A stretch of 64,000 nt of DNA, taken from Cavia porcellus. Its lineage: Eukaryota > Chordata > Mammalia > Rodentia > Caviidae. Shown here one piece after another: positions 33,115 to 46,430 of the stretch. The stretch lies in the NCBI RefSeq assembly GCF_034190915.1, contig NW_026947485.1, forward strand, positions 30,827,519 to 30,891,518, written 5' to 3'. The notes below the pieces were generated by a model. The model saw only the letters and a list, made by a program, of their open reading frames with translations. It was not told the DNA's origin and did no database searches. Numbering within the stretch: the first letter of the stretch is position 1; each line of letters starts with the position of its first letter. The position numbers were made by a program, and so were the translations under genes.

Positions 33115-33599
33115 GGTTTGATTGGCCTGAACGTTCTGGAGACCTTTGCAAGGTCTGAAGGTTTATGGTGGCTTTGAACTTCTGGACTTTATGCATTTTT
33201 CCTTTCTCATTCTCTATTGTATTTCTATAATCATGTGAGTGTATCTAAGATCCATCAGCAGCATCATAGATTTCCCCATGGAACTAGCCTTCCTAGGAAA
33301 TTCTAAAAAACATTTAAAAATCCCAGAGGGAATCTTCCAGCTAATTTTAGTGCATATTTGTCCAAGGTCACTGGAAAGGCTGAAATACTTGGCTTGAGTT
33401 TCTAGGTGTCTTCGCATCTTTGACACTGCTCCTATAATCCAAAGTAGTTGGAAAGGAATATTTCATTTTACCACCCACTTTTAGTGCCCACCCTTTTGCT
33501 GCAGTACCTTTTGGCCATACTTTCTCCCCGGCCTCTGCTTGCGCACCTGGACACACATCTTCTCTAAGTTGAAGGAAACTAATGACCATAGAAAGAGCA
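33115..33599. other. Unannotated noncoding stretch
   Basis: No recognised feature. Confidence 0.5.
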
Positions 33600-33735
33600 T
33601 TTAAGTCCTATGTATCTGTGTTCGCTCATCTGTAACGGGGAGATAATAGATGTCACTATTTCAACAGCTTACTGTGAGGCTAAATAAGATCATACTAGGC
33701 TAGAAAAAAGTGCCTAAAGTGCAGAAAGATTTCAA
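33600..33735 (+). repeat. MIR SINE
   Basis: GCTCATCTGTAACGGGGAGA, then a CTTACTGTGAGGCTAAATAA block and AAAAGTGCCTAAAG, are sense-strand MIR blocks in order. Confidence 0.7.
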
Positions 33736-34689
33736 GAAGTGTTAAGATTTACCTCCACCCTGATCATTATGTTGAGCTAGAAGAGAGCTCCTATAATGTA
33801 GCAGAGTGTCTCAGGATAAGTAGGCCTGTGTCTCATGCACCTCCTGCAGCTGAATGATGGCACAGCATCTTTCTTCAAAGCTAGAGAGCCTTTCACAAAT
33901 GCCTTTCCTTCAGGCTTTCAAGAACGGCACCTGAGAAAATGTGCCTGGCCTTCTGATGTGAGCATACATGGGGGGTGCAGACTTTATCAATAAAATTGAT
34001 TCCCATTATGGAAAAAATACAACTCAGTCTAGAAGCATAAGCCTCCCTCCCCCAGTACAAGGCAGGAGACAAAGGGTACTATCCGTGAATGAACATGGGG
34101 GAGGCGTCAAGAGATAAAATAAATTAGGTTTCAACTTAATTTTTATTGGCAAATATTACTAATAGCTTAAAAGATAAATAAAAGCTAGAAAGATTCTAGT
34201 GCATCTATTTTGCACCTAAATTTTTATCTGTTTAAATTGAGAGCCTGCTGACCCTCAGGATTGCTTTTCCCCCACAAAAGCAAGCTTTTTCACACTAGCC
34301 ACAATAATTTCTGCCAGTTTATCAATTTCTCTTCCTTGTGAATTATGATCAGTTACTCTGAGCATGGAAAAATCCACTTGAGTTGTTTGTGTTTATTGTA
34401 CCAAACACATTTGATGAGACTTGGATGGAAACCTAGCCGTCTGCGGTTCTTTCTTTCAGATGAGAGCTGTCCAGTATGATTTTCAAGATAGGAAGATGTC
34501 TAGTTCTGTGACTCCTCACTCAGGTGGCTGGGTTTTTGACCAGTCTTCACACGAGTGAAAAAGAATAAGCCTAGAAGGAGTTGAAGCTGTGGAAAGCTTG
34601 AATTGGTAGGCTGAGTAAAGATCATATTCACCAGTGCAGGTGGATACTGTCCAATCTGTTGAGGACCTGAATAAAAGGTCATAAGGAGA
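33736..34689. other. Unannotated noncoding stretch
   Basis: No recognised gene or repeat. Confidence 0.45.
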
Positions 34690-34985
34690 GTGAATTTCTG
34701 TCTGAGCTGAGGCACTCATCTGCTCTTGGACATCAGCATTTCTGGTATCTGAGTATTTAAACTTAAATTGAGACTTCAACCACTGGCTTCTCTGGTTCTC
34801 AGGTTTGTGCTTTTAGATGAGAGATCTACACCTCCCGTAGCTCTCCTGGACCTCCAGGTTACAGAGGGCAAAACCTGAAGTTTATCAGTTTTTATAATCC
34901 TGTAAGCCAATTCCTCCTATTAAATATATCTGTATATGTCCTATTGTTTCTGTTTCTCTGGAGAACAGACTGATCTAGCCAGGGA
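34690..34985 (+). repeat. Unclassified old interspersed repeat
   Basis: The end of this block (TGTAAGCCAATTCCTCCTAT, then CTGTTTCTCTGGAGAACAGA) matches a dispersed mammalian repeat that I remember but cannot name. It has an LTR- or transposon-like end. The left boundary is a guess. Confidence 0.35.
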
Positions 34986-37294
34986 GTTGGGAAAACTTGA
35001 CATTCCTTCTCCAATGAGCCCTCCTCCCAACCTTGTTTTTCTAAGAGCAATATCTCAGTCCAAAGATGCCAAGAAAACCAAAAGGAAGTGGAACGAGAAA
35101 CCTCAGTCACACCTTTTTAAGCGTTGTCATCTCCTCAATTATTTTGATGGAGCCTTTTGCATACTTTATCTTTTAAAGAGATCTCTGTTGTTCCAGCTCT
35201 GTGTTGATTGTGTTAAAAGAGCAAAAGGCTATGCGTTCTCTGAGAGTCATTGCATAAGGATTATTTCGTGTAATTCGAAGAAAGATAGTGTTCATTACCA
35301 TGATAGCATTAGCTAAGGATAACAGAGAAGAAAGCATTTTTTAAAGTACAAAAATATTTGTTGATAAAGGATAGATCTGTATTTCAGCAACTTGAAGTTC
35401 GAGGAGCAGAAGAAGGCTGTTAAACTTAGAAGAAAGAAATCTTTTAGAAAAGGAAGTGTTTTTGATCTGGAAACTCAAAGAGAAGATTGTAAATACTATT
35501 AAGAATTTGAAAGTGGTTTGTATATGTCTGTGTGTTGTTCTGCCTTTCTTTAGTGTTTGAAATAATTCTTGTGAGTTTTTTTTTTTTAATTGTGCTGCTA
35601 CTGCTATTTATAAATTCTTTAAAAGTCACCCCTGGAATAACAACAATGGCAATAATAATAACACCCTTTGCATCTGGATGTGGGGATAACGTAGGAGGTA
35701 ACATGGGTATAATCAGCGTACATTCATGGCAACAAGAAGGAAACACTGATTCCTGTCATATTAAGGAAGAAAGGGAAATATTTTCAAAAGGTCAGATGGG
35801 CTCCTAGAATTAGCAAGAGGCTGGAGTGACTCAACTGGAGGGCAGAGATCAACGTAGCCCCAGATATATTAGAAAATTTGCAGCTGAAACATTCTGGCCA
35901 GGCTGCCTAGGTTGTTGTCACTGGTGATTGGCCACTGTCCCTGGACACCATCACAATCATGGTACCAAGTGACTCCGCTCTATCTTGGTCTCATTTGTCC
36001 AAGGATCATTATGTGAGGATGGAGCATATAATGGTCAAGTCTGCATCCTGTGTTCTGCTTACATCTTGTTATCAGGACGCCCCTCCTCTCTAAAGAACAG
36101 GTTAGATTGGAAGCTGGATACCTCCTTAAAGTGCGTGGGGTGCTGGTTAAATTTCTTTGCTAATGCCCCATCCCAAACATGAAATATTTAAGGCTTACTG
36201 TGAGAAGCATCCCAGTCAATTATCAGAGAGCATGGCTTTCTAATACTAGACAGTGGTTGTACTTGCTATTCAGAAAATCTGTAACTTTATTCTGGGAGAA
36301 ATAAATAAGGTTGGTGAGGATAACTCTTAGATAATAAAAGTAAAATCAAGATTGTCTTCCTATTTTTTAACATAGATCAGTATGATGGAGTACAATTTTC
36401 TGCAGTGATGTGAATGTGACTAACTGGAGAAACAATGTTTTTTTCTTTATTCAATCTTACTTGATTTGAATTTAAAAATAAATAACCACATGTAACCAAC
36501 AGCTACTGAACTGGGCATGGCAGATCTAGCTGAAATTTTATGCACATTGTAGCTCATAGTATAAAACTGAGATGTTTGAAGTCCCTACAAGAATTTTGAA
36601 GCTTGTAATGTTTTTAATGTAAAATATGTTACATTCAAGATAATTGAATGTTAACCTAGTCAGAGGCCTGATGGAGGTGTAGAGTCTGTCCTGAGTGGTA
36701 AGATAAATGCTAAGTAGATCACAAAATAATTGATATGATGAAAAGACTTCATGTGAGTTCTCTTGGTAATATTTTATTTAAAGATGGGACAGGAAGACAA
36801 AAAGGGGTAACCAACTCAATTCACAAATGAGAGTGCTGGTATGGAGACAGTGAAGCCATGTGGCCTTTAAAGCTGGATCTCTCTACAAGAAGAGGAATAT
36901 ATTTTTTACTCTGCATTTTCATAACACACTTGAGAATCCTTTTATTAAAAAAAGGAAAACTATGCTTCTATATTCCCTTTTGTTTTGCTTTTTCTAATTA
37001 AAGCTCTGCCTTCAACATTTTGACGTGCAGGGAAGCTTTTGCAATTTACCTGCAATGTTGCTGGATGACAGGCAACATCAAACAGTTTCAAGCCACTAGA
37101 GGCAAAGGGACCAGCCTTCCGGGGGTACTCGCAAAGTCCATAATGCTTTTCCTGAAAGGCAGAGATTATAAAGAACACTTCACATAGGTGGTCAAAGGTG
37201 AACAATATACAAAGCAGGAAGTTGATATCCCCGTGTTTTCTGGGCATTAGCAAGATTTTCCGAAAAAAGAAAACCACTGAAATGCCTTCAGCCT
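34986..37294. other. Unannotated noncoding stretch
   Basis: Over 2 kb with no recognised gene, RNA or repeat. The 126-aa frame at 34936-35316 and the 105-aa antisense frame at 36960-37277 show no domain motifs. Confidence 0.4.
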
Positions 37295-37296
37295 AG

Positions 37297-37650
37297 GACA
37301 GGGATTGTTAAACTAGATGCCAATGACCAAATTCAGCGTGTCACCTATCTTTGAATGGGCCACTACCTAAGAATAGTTGTTATATTTTTAATTGATTGGG
37401 AGGAAATCAAAAGACAAATGGTATTTCATTGCATATAAAATTTATATTCATTCACACTTTAATGTCCACAAATAAAATTTTATTGGGATGTAGCCTTGCC
37501 CATTGTCAATGTATTGTCTATAGCAGACTGGAGTAGTTGCGATAGGAAACACATGATCTGAAAAGACAGACATTTATCATTTGGTGCCTCATGGAAAACA
37601 TTCAGCAGTCTCCAACTCTGGCCTTGAACAATATGGTTCATCCTTTCCAG
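37297..37650 (+). repeat. Old nonautonomous DNA transposon relic
   Basis: Blocks such as ATAAAATTTTATTGGGATGT, TGTATTGTCTATAGCAGACT and AGTAGTTGCGATAGGAAACA match a widespread mammalian hAT-like fossil that normally reads AATAAAGTTTTATTGGAACA in this region. Family assignment is from memory. Confidence 0.6.
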
Positions 37651-37779
37651 TCCCTACAGAGTATTCAGCCCACTTGGAATATATCTGATTCAGCATCAGA
37701 AAGGTTGTTTTGTCTTTTCACATGAGACTGCTCTTCACTTTCTTCCAGTTCTTAGTATCTTTGTTTATGCGTGTGTACG

Positions 37780-37820
37780 TGAGAGAGAAGTGGGGGAGTA
37801 GGGGAGGGAGGGAGAGAGAG
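37780..37820. repeat. G/A-rich low-complexity tract
   Basis: GAGAGAGAAG followed by GGGGGAG and GGGAGGGAG units. Confidence 0.8.
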
Positions 37821-37849
37821 GCTGGGTTTTGTTAGTTTTGTCTTGTGTT

Positions 37850-38027
37850 CTTTTGCAATACTTGGAGTTGAAGCCAGAGCCTTCTCATTCAGCTATCTCC
37901 AGCCCTTTTAAAAAAAATTTTTTGAGAGGTTCTCACTAAGTCTGTAACTTGACTAGGCTGGACTCAAACTCTCCTGCCTCAGCCTCTCAGAGTTCTGGAA
38001 TTACAGGCTTGCATCATCACACCTGAA
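37850..38027 (-). repeat. B1-dID-type SINE, antisense
   Basis: The ID half is at the left (GCTATCTCCAGCCC read as complement of an ID start), then an A/T linker, then antisense B1: CTAGGCTGGACTCAAACTCT, CCTGCCTCAGCCTCTCAGAG and GGAATTACAGGCTTGCATCA. Confidence 0.85.
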
Positions 38028-40494
38028 TTGGTAGCTCTTGTATTCTCTGTAGTGCCTCACAAATAGCATCTCACTGATAATTCTGTGATGGATGATAAAT
38101 GCTAACTTGATTGATTGATTAGCTGATTGAATTAATGAATAAATACAGTTATATTTTGGAGCAAATTTCTTATCTTTTCCTTATTGTTCTTATGAAATGT
38201 CAGGATGATAATATTATTATGAAGTAATAAGCTAGTTAGTCAGCTAATTACTAGAAAATATCTAGGACAAAATCAGAAATAGTACAATGTTATAGAAGCA
38301 GCTCTCTCATCAAAACCCACCTAGCCACCCTCTATTAAAACATGCTGAGAGTAAGTGTCTTACACTGTGCTAAACTTCCTCTGGCCAGTCTTTCCATCTG
38401 GTTGCACTGGTTGAGCTGTGTACATAGTAATAATCCCCATATCTTTGTGTGGTGGTTATCTTTGATGCTAAAGAGATATAATTCAGTGAAATGTTTGAAA
38501 AAAAATTTGTAGCTATGATAAAGAAATACGAAAGAGTAACATTCGTTAAAAAATTTCTCCATGCCAGGTACCAACATCTCACACACCTGGGAACCCAGAT
38601 TCTGTGGAAAGAGATTTTCTGTCGTGGGCCTGCTGTGTAAATCGTATCTACTTGCAGTCTCTGAATGAGCCTGTAGTCCAACTGATCTAGTCAGTTTTTG
38701 CTGTCTTCATAAGCTGTATTGATTGCCTTGGTCAAATCAATTGTGTGGTCATTTCCATTTACACATCATTTTGCTGCCTGAACTGATTGCTTCTGCCAGG
38801 ATACAGTCATGCTGCTTCAATCATGTAAACCCAGAGAGTCTAAAACTCCTCAAGTGGAACACTAAAACATCAAAACACCAGGCTGCTCAGAACCAGCCCA
38901 GTACCTTTTTTTCCATAGGAAATTAATGTTAAGATTAGTAGGAAACAAATCATCCGAAGGTTATTTAGTTCAATGATGTAAGAGAAATCAGAATTTTCTG
39001 GAACACATATTACTTAATAACAAAGGAAAAGAACATCACTAATTGCTTTCCAAAGTTTAGTACGCATTCACCTATACTAGTAAGCACATTTAGTAGCGGA
39101 TGACTCTTTAGATCTCAACTCCAACCATTTTATTTTTAAAAAGAGAAAACAAATGTTACTTTCAATGGTCTTTGATTACTGGATGTTGGCATAAGGCACT
39201 GAAGTTTTCTGGTATGCTTCCTTGGTTCACATAAAGATAGCAAGGGTCTGTGCCCCTAGAAAAGCAAAATACCATTATTAGTGGCCACAAAACCTGTTTT
39301 GAGAGTTATTTTCAAGCATGGCAGCAATCCAAAGTTGGCAGTGGTGGTGAAAGGCAGAATGGGAATTATAAAGATAGCTCATGGCTGGAGGGTATGATTT
39401 TGTTTTCACTATTTTTTTTTTCTATTAGTAGGAAAGATAGGTTTGCACCTTTTGCCAAATTAACCTGTAAAACAAATATGCCTTTTAACAAATACACTTT
39501 AGCATGTGCTGGGTAATTTTTTATTGAAATGCACAGGAGTGACTAGAGGCCAATTTAGAAAAATACTACTGTTGCTATCCTTTTAGAATGTAGTGGACTA
39601 TGCCGAAAATAGTACAGAAGATTATAACTGCATTCTTGGGGGAAGGGAACTGGAAAGAAAGAGAGCTTCTAGGCCAATACTTTCAGAAAGTGGCCCAGCC
39701 AGGTGCCTTGTGAACACTGCAGCTGAGGATGTGTGCAACATACAGAATAAGCAACACATGGAATGATCCTTAAATTAGCTCGAAATATTCTTAAGAAAGA
39801 CTTCTGGGACTTTCTATTTGTTTCAATTATGTTGATCCTTTTTCAGCTGCCAGGCCCTTAGTTAGCATCGACATAGGACAAACATAAAACATAAGATTTT
39901 TCATAAACTTTCTTTCCTCCCATCAAAACATATACATTCAACATGTTCTTTGTATTCTTAAATGTACATGTTATGTTTTGAGTTGAACTTTTTCATTCAG
40001 ACATACTATATCTAGCTCTTGTGGTTTAGAAACTATTTCAAACTCTTGTAACTTCTGTTTGGTAAGTTAAGAGAAAGCACTAGATGTAAATCATACCATC
40101 CAAATTCTTTTTACTCAGCAATGAAAAATGTTTATTTCATTTGTAAGGTAAGGTACAGATTGTAAGTTTAATTCACTTTTCTCATGCCAGTTTTTTTTTA
40201 TTGCACCTGTATAAAATGGAATTTCACACCCAGAGAAGCAATGTCAGTGTTATATATTTTGATTTTATATGTCATTTTGACATTGTCTTTTTTAATGTTT
40301 ATGACAATCATTTACACATTTTAATGACTTTTGGTTTTTAAATTGTTAAATTTTTAGTGCCTATTAGGTATACAGAATCCTGTGTTTCATTTTGGACCAC
40401 TTACACCTACATATAATATACTTTGATCTTTCTACCACCTCACCACCCATCTGGAACCCTCCTTCAATTTTGTCTCCTTCATGCTTTCATGCCA
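38028..40494. other. Unannotated noncoding stretch
   Basis: About 2.5 kb, AT-rich. No gene or clear repeat is recognised. Overlapping antisense frames at 38335-38681 are not supported by motifs. Confidence 0.4.
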
Positions 40495-40610
40495 TGAGAC
40501 TCGATTTCTAATTTTAGGTTTGCTACTTTCTATTTGCCTGAATTTCAGCGTCCTCATTTGTAAAATATGATAAATGATATTTGATCTATTGGTCTTTGTG
40601 GTTAACAGTG
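40495..40610 (+). repeat. MIR SINE fragment
   Basis: TTGCTACTTTCTATTTGCCT then AGCGTCCTCATTTGTAAAAT matches the sense MIR core. Confidence 0.65.
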
Positions 40611-41035
40611 AAAATATTAACATCAGTATTTGCAAATTAGTAAAAGTAATAAAATCTGTATTTTGGTTATGAAGTAATCTCTTAATCCAAAATTAACAAT
40701 AATTTTTTAAATGAACCGTTAGCAAGTATTATAAATTTTATATACTTTCTCAAATCTAATATTTCAAATTAATGACTCGTTTACTCTCAAAATTAGTTAC
40801 AGCTGTTAGATTAACAAGGTAGCCATTTTGTAATTTGTAATTTCATAATTTCATTCGTGGTCTGAAAGCTCCCGTTTTAAACTTGCTGGGAAAGTTATAA
40901 TGGAAAATGTGTTTTCATATTATAGTTTCAAATACATTTATTCTGGTAACCTAAACTTTTAACGGTTCCAATTTGCAAAATGTCTGCCTACTTACAGAAA
41001 ACAGATATAGATGGGAGAGTATTGTTATGTGATTG
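40611..41035. other. Unannotated noncoding stretch
   Basis: Very AT-rich, with no recognised feature. Confidence 0.5.
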
Positions 41036-41048
41036 ATTGTATTATACT

Positions 41049-41127
41049 AGGGCTGGGGATATAGCTCAGTGGTACAGTGACTGCCTGGCAACGCAAGGTT
41101 CTGAGTTCAATTCCTGGTAGCCAAATA
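41049..41127 (+). mobile_element. ID SINE with target-site duplication
   Basis: GGGCTGGGGATATAGCTCAG, TGGTACAGTGACTGCCTGGC and CTGAGTTCAATTCCTGG. A perfect 13-bp duplication ATTGTATTATACT lies at 41036-41048 and 41128-41140. The A tail is almost absent. Confidence 0.95.
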
Positions 41128-41159
41128 ATTGTATTATACTGAGACAGGTGTTATGGTGG

Positions 41160-41345
41160 AAAGCAGCCAGCCAGAGCAAGTCTGAATTCTGTCTCCTACA
41201 TTTTTTTTGTTCCCCCTAGTTGAGCCTTAGTTTTACTATCTGTAAAATGGTTTCACATAGTGATATCTTACAGTAATGTGGTGAGAATGAGCAAGCTTAC
41301 AAAGAAGATACACCGTGTACAGTCTAAACGCTTAATAAGCTGTTC
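41160..41345 (+). repeat. MIR SINE
   Basis: GTCTGAATTCTGTCTCCTAC, TTAGTTTTACTATCTGTAAA and GTAATGTGGTGAGAATGAGC follow the sense MIR order. Confidence 0.65.
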
Positions 41346-42395
41346 TTACATAATTCTTCAGGCATACATGTCCAGCTGAGTAAGACTGGCCTCAGGCTGA
41401 GGTACCTATTACTGATGGGTTGATCACAATGGATTCCCAGTGATGCCAACCATGGCAAGATGTCTTTTAAGATAAGGAAAATCTGACTGAATAAAATACA
41501 ATTCATTTGAATTTCAAATTTAATCTTATTTCTTCTACTTATAAAAATCTTCAGACTTTGAATGGCCTTGAACTCTGTAGCACCAGACATAAGTGAAACT
41601 AAAATTAAGAAGAAAGGAAAATGAGTAACAAGTTGTGTTTGATTTGGCAAGAGAGCTGGAGTAATTACTTGGATAATTTCCATGTAAAATGTTAATATTG
41701 AATTAAAAATATTCTTTTTAACCAAAAGATGGGAAAGCACCAGTACAACAATGGCTTGTAGTATGGAAGAGCTTTTCATAAATAACTATAGTTACCATTT
41801 GAAAAATAGAACTGAGTGCATCTGTGAAACATTGTATATGATTTTGCATTATTTCTCCCCTTAAGGCACTTGAGGGTGATGGGATTTTGAGGTATGGGTG
41901 TTTTCTTGGGAACAGAAATAATTCTGTAACTCGTCAGTGTGTTGACATGGCATGTTCTTTCAGAATTCTGGCTTGAAGGCAAGTAGTGTTTTATGGAGAC
42001 TGAGTGTGGGTGAAAACATTCGTTATACATTCATTTGATTTCTTTATAAGTAGCTATTTTCATGCTAGTCATTTCCTGTGTTACAGGTTGGGAAATGTGA
42101 ACTTCCCACTCAGCCAAGAGAACATGCAAGACATCACTTGACATTACTTACCTGTCAGATACAATGATGTTTCCATTCAGCTATCTGTGAATGAGTCCCT
42201 ACACTGATCAGAAGACTCTTTAGAGAGTCCAGTAAAAATCAGACTCAGGTGAAGCCTCTACCATCCCAAGGACATTCAGGAGTGGTGTGCCCCTAACCAG
42301 CTGAGGTGGGAAGGATTAATTTGCAGCATTTTTCCGTTTCCATGGTGTGAATACTTCTACCATGGTCCATCTCAAGCTTCCAACAGTTTAAGAAT
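41346..42395. other. Unannotated noncoding stretch
   Basis: The 151-aa antisense frame at 41324-41779 is hydrophobic-rich but matches nothing that I recognise and overlaps the MIR at one end. It is not called. Confidence 0.4.
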
Positions 42396-42404
42396 CTGCT
42401 TACA

Positions 42405-42492
42405 GGCTGGAGACGTAGCTCAGTGGTAGAGCATGTGTTTGGCATAGGTGAGGAGCAGGTTCATTCTGTAGCAGCCTTACCAAAAACAGGAC
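42405..42492 (+). mobile_element. ID SINE, diverged, with likely duplication
   Basis: GGCTGGAGACGTAGCTCAGT and GGTAGAGCATGTGTTTGGC begin the body; the B-box end is degraded. CTGCTTACA at 42396-42404 and 42493-42501 is the probable target-site duplication. Confidence 0.8.
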
Positions 42493-42501
42493 CTGCTTAC
42501 A

Positions 42502-43179
42502 AGATTACTGAGTATTTAGTAACTGGCCCTCACAAAAGCTTGTACAATTGGATCCATATACCATTACCTTATTGTGAGTTTCTAAATCTCAAGCTCTCAC
42601 CATTTGAATTGCTTTTGGATGCAAAAACACTTGAATGAAACTAAGAAGTCCCTGTCACTTGAGACTGCAAATAGAAGTGTATAGATTTTCCTGTTTATCT
42701 TTCCTGCAGCTGTCTTCATGTTCCAGAAGCCAACATGTATCACACCTATAAGGCTGCAGCCACAACAAACCTCTAATGAAAACATTGATTTGTACAAATA
42801 AAAATTCTCTCTATTCAAGCCATTAAAAATCTAAGCATCCTTCTCTTCAGCAATTAGCAGAGCTCTGCTGTTTTAAGGAGTGGATGCAATTCACTCCCTC
42901 TTTCCAGTTCTCAGCTTCCTGGGTTTTGCTGACACTCCTTGAACAGCCGGGCTCCTAACTGAGCTGCTTCTGCCTACTACTGACTGGCAAAGTGATTTGA
43001 CTCTTTTATGTATGTAATACAGTACAGCACTTTGAGGCTTGCAAATGGCACTGTTTAAATCAATGCACAGTGATTTATTACATATTGTGCAGCACTTATA
43101 AATATATTATGAAGCACTAACGCACAGCAGTGTCATAGTAGGCATGAGTAGGAGGGTTCATACTGTGTTTTCTGTATCC
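42502..43179. other. Unannotated noncoding stretch
   Basis: No recognised feature. Confidence 0.5.
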
Positions 43180-43300
43180 TGCAACTGAGAAGTCATGTGA
43201 CCCTGGATAATTCATTTGCCTTTGCTGTAGTTTGTCTTCTAAGTTTGCAGAATGTGGTCACGTGTGATGAGATGGTGAATGATTTGGTGACATGCTGGTG
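43180..43300 (+). repeat. Possible MIR SINE fragment
   Basis: AAGTCATGTGACCCTGGATA then ATTCATTTGCCTTTGC resembles the MIR core in sense orientation. The rest is too diverged to follow. Confidence 0.4.
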
Positions 43301-43726
43301 ATCTATAAGCAGTGTTTTTTTTTCAAATTAAAGGGTAACTGTATATTACTACTTACCACATAACTAGGCAACGTAGTAGATATAAACCAGCACCTTCATG
43401 GAGAAATAAGAGGTTTAAATATACACACCTAGGTTCTAAAAGACTAAAGACAATCCTGGAATGGTAGTCACCAAATTCAAGGTCTCTGTATCCGAGGGTA
43501 GGGGAGAGACTAAGATGTGGGAAGAGTTGACAGGTGAAAATTCAATGCTGCTTGTAACTTTAATATCTTAGTTTCAGTGACAGGAATGTAGATTTTTATT
43601 GTATTACCCTGAAACATTTTGCCTATATAAAAAGTTACACCTCAGTCTTTAAATTATATATTTAAAAAGAGTAAAATGATTAACTTTATGCTATGTGGGT
43701 TTTTTTTATCATTATATAAAAGTTTC
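43301..43726. other. Unannotated noncoding stretch
   Basis: No recognised feature. Confidence 0.5.
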
Positions 43727-43898
43727 TGGCTGGGAATTCCTGTAATTCCAGCAATTCAGAAGGCTGTGGCAGAAGGACCACGAATCATAGACCAGCCTTG
43801 TCAACTTAGGGAGACCCCATCTCAAAATATAAAAGTAAAAAGGACTGAGGATATTGTCAGAGGTAAAGTGCCCCAGGTTCAATTTCTAGTTCTGTAAA
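43727..43898 (+). repeat. B1-dID-type SINE
   Basis: B1 half: GCTGGGAATTCCTGTAATTC, CCAGCCTTGTCAACTTAGGG and AGACCCCATCTC. ID half: GGACTGAGGATATTGTCAG and CCCCAGGTTCAATTTCTAG. The dimeric layout supports a squirrel-clade host. Confidence 0.88.
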
Positions 43899-46184
43899 AG
43901 AAGAAAAAGAAAAAAGAAGAGTTCCGTTGATCATGAGGTGAAGGAGTTTAGTTTCCGTAACATGTCTTATACACAAATGATTGCGTAGGAATTTGGTGCT
44001 GTCTTTTTATGACACATGGATGCTGTTTGGAGAGTTCTAAACATCTTCAGGCAACTAAGCTTTGTGCAAAAGCCATAAATGGAATAGCACCCGGGCGTTG
44101 GCTAGTCCTCATCAAAGCTAATTGTTTAACACATTCTAAGAAATTTTTAAGATGTAATGAAACTGAGCTAATTTAATAAAATTTCTATTGATTAGAAAAT
44201 TAGAAATGCAAATCTATTTAGATACTTGTCTCAAATCCAGCCCAGTTATGTTCCTGTGTGAACTGATCACCTGACAGTATCAGCATTTACATTAATCACG
44301 AGGTACTACTGACCAACACCAACACCTAGTTGGACATAAACTTGCCTTTTGAAATTTAATTCAATTGAAAATAAAAACTGCAAAACATTTACAGTGAGAG
44401 TTTTGTTAGGATAATCATCACACCTAAATGAATTATGTATCCTGCCATGGACATAGACCTCCGCATTCCCAGAGTCAGTGGGATCACATGGCATTAGCCT
44501 CCAGGTGATATGCTGTATGCAGTTTACTTAGGAACAACCAATGGACCTCACTCTCATTTATTTGCACCTATCCATTTCCTTCTTTGCAATGTTCCTGGGT
44601 TAAAATCAGATGATTTTCACAGTAGAATGGCAGGTAAGTAATGTGGTCTGGATCCAAAGTGTAAAAGGAGGAGGTGATGTCCTTGCAAGGCTAACTGCAT
44701 CCAGCCTTGGATTAACACTCCACCAGATGTCAGTGCAAACTCCTGACCACCTCTGCCTGGGAGAAAGGACAGAGGCGTGGGTGACAGTGGCTAAGGGAGA
44801 CTTCTGTAAGAAAGCACAACCCTGCTCAGTCAACATTTTCACTCAGCTTGGGGATTTACGGAGAGAAATTTACCCCAGGACACCTTATTTGTAATGCATT
44901 TCTCTTTGATCATAACAAGCCAGTTTTCAGACTTTGTACATTTACACTTAGGAATGCTTTTAACTCTTCTTTCAGGGTCCTATTTTTTAGCCAACTCATA
45001 GGACAACACATGAGACTATTCCAGAGGGAAGAAAAGTAACAAAAAGGAGAACTTTTCAAGAGAATTTCAAATAATGGGATAGTATTCTGTGTAGGTAAAT
45101 TTCAACAACACATAAACCCTTTGAAAATACATTTATCCCATCTGCAAGGCACCAATCCTGTCACCTGCCTGAACATACTTACAAAATATCTTAAGTACAT
45201 AGTGACGTGTTTGCTAAAAATTTTTCATGCCATGTATTGCAGAAGTAGGCGGCCAAGTAAAAGTTTCAAAGTGGTGTCTCTGGACAATTTGGTTACCAAA
45301 TATAACCTATCATGTCCGTAGGAATTCAGGGACCAAGCCAACGTCTGCTTTGACAGCTCCTGCTGGTGGCATTAGAGCTGAACTGATCTTTAGTCCTCTG
45401 GTCTCTGCAACTCTACCCCTCAACACTCCCCTACTGCCGCACCCCTTGGCCTATACGTTACAAAGAGAAATTACTCCAAAGCTCTCTATTCTAGTCACTG
45501 TGTCTCCTCTGTAAAGTAGTGGAACCAATCAGCTATCCTAAGCCAGCTGCTTAGATATATCCTGGCATGGCTCATTAGAGTGCAGCCATAAACTCATTCA
45601 TAGAAATAGTATGAAGGATGTTTTTATTGCTTCTTGTGTGTATAAATCTCTTTGCACCAGAGAACACAGATTGAACAAATGGTGACTGCTGGTCCCATTT
45701 TTCATCTGCTCGCTGAGCAGGCACATTATACTCTGTCTTAGGATACTCTTAGATAAACAGTATATTTTGACTATGGGCACTGCACCGTGCATTACTTTGC
45801 ACCTTTATTCTTAATGCAGAGCACAGTATACAAATAAATGCACTGATAAGGATGCAAGATAGCTTGTACACTAGGAATTACGACTTGCAAACAAATGATA
45901 GTATGAGTTTTTAATCGCTTTTTAGGACCATTTCTCCTATACATGCCCCAGACTTTTGTTTTTCAAAGAGTAAGAGAAAAAAAATTTCCAGTGTCAAGAG
46001 GAAAATCCATTTTATGATCAACTCCAAGGATGTAGAAACCCAGAAAGTAACAGAATTATGATCAAAACAATAGCTCCCATCTGCCTCTGCTCATGGACTA
46101 ATCTGAGTGTTTTGTTTTAAAGCTTGCTTCAGTCGTATTGCCTTTTACTTGGAGTTTCAGGGAGCTAGAGATGCTTAACAGGGG
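43899..46184. other. Unannotated noncoding stretch
   Basis: Over 2 kb with no recognised gene or repeat. Overlapping frames near 44606-44894 and 45227-45514 lack motifs. Confidence 0.4.
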
Positions 46185-46430
46185 CGGAGGAGACAGGAGT
46201 TTCTGTTCTGTGCATGCAGCAATTATCTTCACTGCAAGAGGAGCCAGTCCTTGCAGCTGCACCGGGGAGCTCAGGCATCCGGGAACAAAGCGCCTGTACT
46301 CAGGCACACAGAAACGTGAGAGACACTATCAGATAGACAGCACACAGAGGTCGGGCCCAGCGGCCCACCAGCAGTTCCTGGTGGTCCCAGGAGGATGCGG
46401 CCTGGCTTTCTCAGACTCGAGCTGATTAAA
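46185..46430. promoter_or_regulatory. CpG-enriched patch, possible regulatory element
   Basis: Nine CpGs lie in about 240 bases, against a background where CpG is rare. The patch includes GGGGCGGAGG (a GC-box-like word), CACCGGGG, TCGGGCCCAGCGG and ATGCGG. It is too small for a standard CpG island and no TATA or initiator is convincing. It could be an enhancer, an old promoter, an exon or a remnant of a GC-rich repeat. Confidence 0.2.

Noticed and set aside
41324..41779. A 151-aa antisense open frame
   Set aside because: It overlaps a MIR end, has AT-rich hydrophobic composition and no recognisable motif.
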